Assembly: GCA_031273145.1 (NCBI GenBank)
Contig: JAISSL010000189.1
Location: 1-5,748 of the forward strand
Length of the DNA: 5,748 nt
Direction: 5' to 3'
From: Zoogloeaceae bacterium
Lineage (GTDB): Bacteria > Pseudomonadota > Gammaproteobacteria > Burkholderiales > Rhodocyclaceae
Part shown: one piece after another, positions 5,735 through 5,748 of the stretch
How the letters are laid out: the number at the start of each line of letters is the position of its first letter
Numbering within the stretch: position 1 is the first letter of the stretch
Made by a program: the position numbers and the translations under genes
Notes under the pieces: generated by a model
Database searches by the model: none
What the model was told of the DNA's origin: nothing
What the model saw: the letters and a program-made list of their open reading frames with translations, nothing else

Positions 5735-5740
5735 CTCTTT
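5735..5740 (-). promoter_or_regulatory. Probable weak ribosome binding site of hisE
   Basis: AAAGAG on the minus strand, 8 bases before the hisE ATG. Only 22 bases lie upstream in the window, so no promoter or preceding gene can be judged. Confidence 0.4.
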
Positions 5741-5748
5741 CGGGTCTT

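Overview
All supported genes in this window are on the minus strand, so they read from right to left. In transcription order they are: hisE (phosphoribosyl-ATP pyrophosphatase), a beta-class DNA methyltransferase, a HIT-family hydrolase (hinT-like), tatA, tatB, a truncated and chimeric tatC, an intact tatC, an OmpR-type response regulator, and a sensor histidine kinase that runs off the left edge. The series hisE - HIT - tatA - tatB - tatC is the arrangement known from many Betaproteobacteria, and the protein sequences agree with that (for example TatA starting MGSFSIWHW). A betaproteobacterium of moderate GC, roughly in the mid-fifties percent by eye, is therefore likely. Genus cannot be decided from this window.

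Right part (4132-5726): hisE ends in a 4-base stop/start overlap with a methyltransferase gene. That gene sits between hisE and the HIT gene, where many relatives have no gene. No restriction endonuclease is visible beside it.

Middle part (1882-4088): this is the twin-arginine translocation (Tat) operon, and it is the unusual part. A segment running from the last 48 codons of tatB into tatC, to the end of transmembrane helix 4, is present twice in tandem (2862-3580 and 2149-2861). The result is an extra, open, in-frame gene (2718-3437). It encodes TatC helices 1-4 followed by the cytoplasmic C-terminal tail of TatB. The intact tatC follows, joined to it by the same ATGA overlap that joins tatB to the chimera. 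The first 170 residues of the two TatC proteins differ at one position. The DNA of that stretch is about 98% identical, whereas the sequence on both sides of the duplication junction is strongly diverged and AT-rich. The chimera lacks the conserved TM4 glutamate and helices 5 and 6, but keeps the N-terminal and first-loop residues known to contact signal peptides. The intact TatC has all expected residues and presumably does the transport.

Left part (1-1870): a response regulator starts 11 bases after the tatC stop, with its ribosome binding site overlapping that stop, and it overlaps the histidine kinase gene by 4 bases. No terminator-like hairpin was found between any of the genes. The whole window may be one transcript in which histidine synthesis, a methyltransferase, protein export and a signalling pair are physically linked. 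The largest gap between genes is 54 bases, and there are no RNA genes, insertion sequences or CRISPR arrays that I can support.
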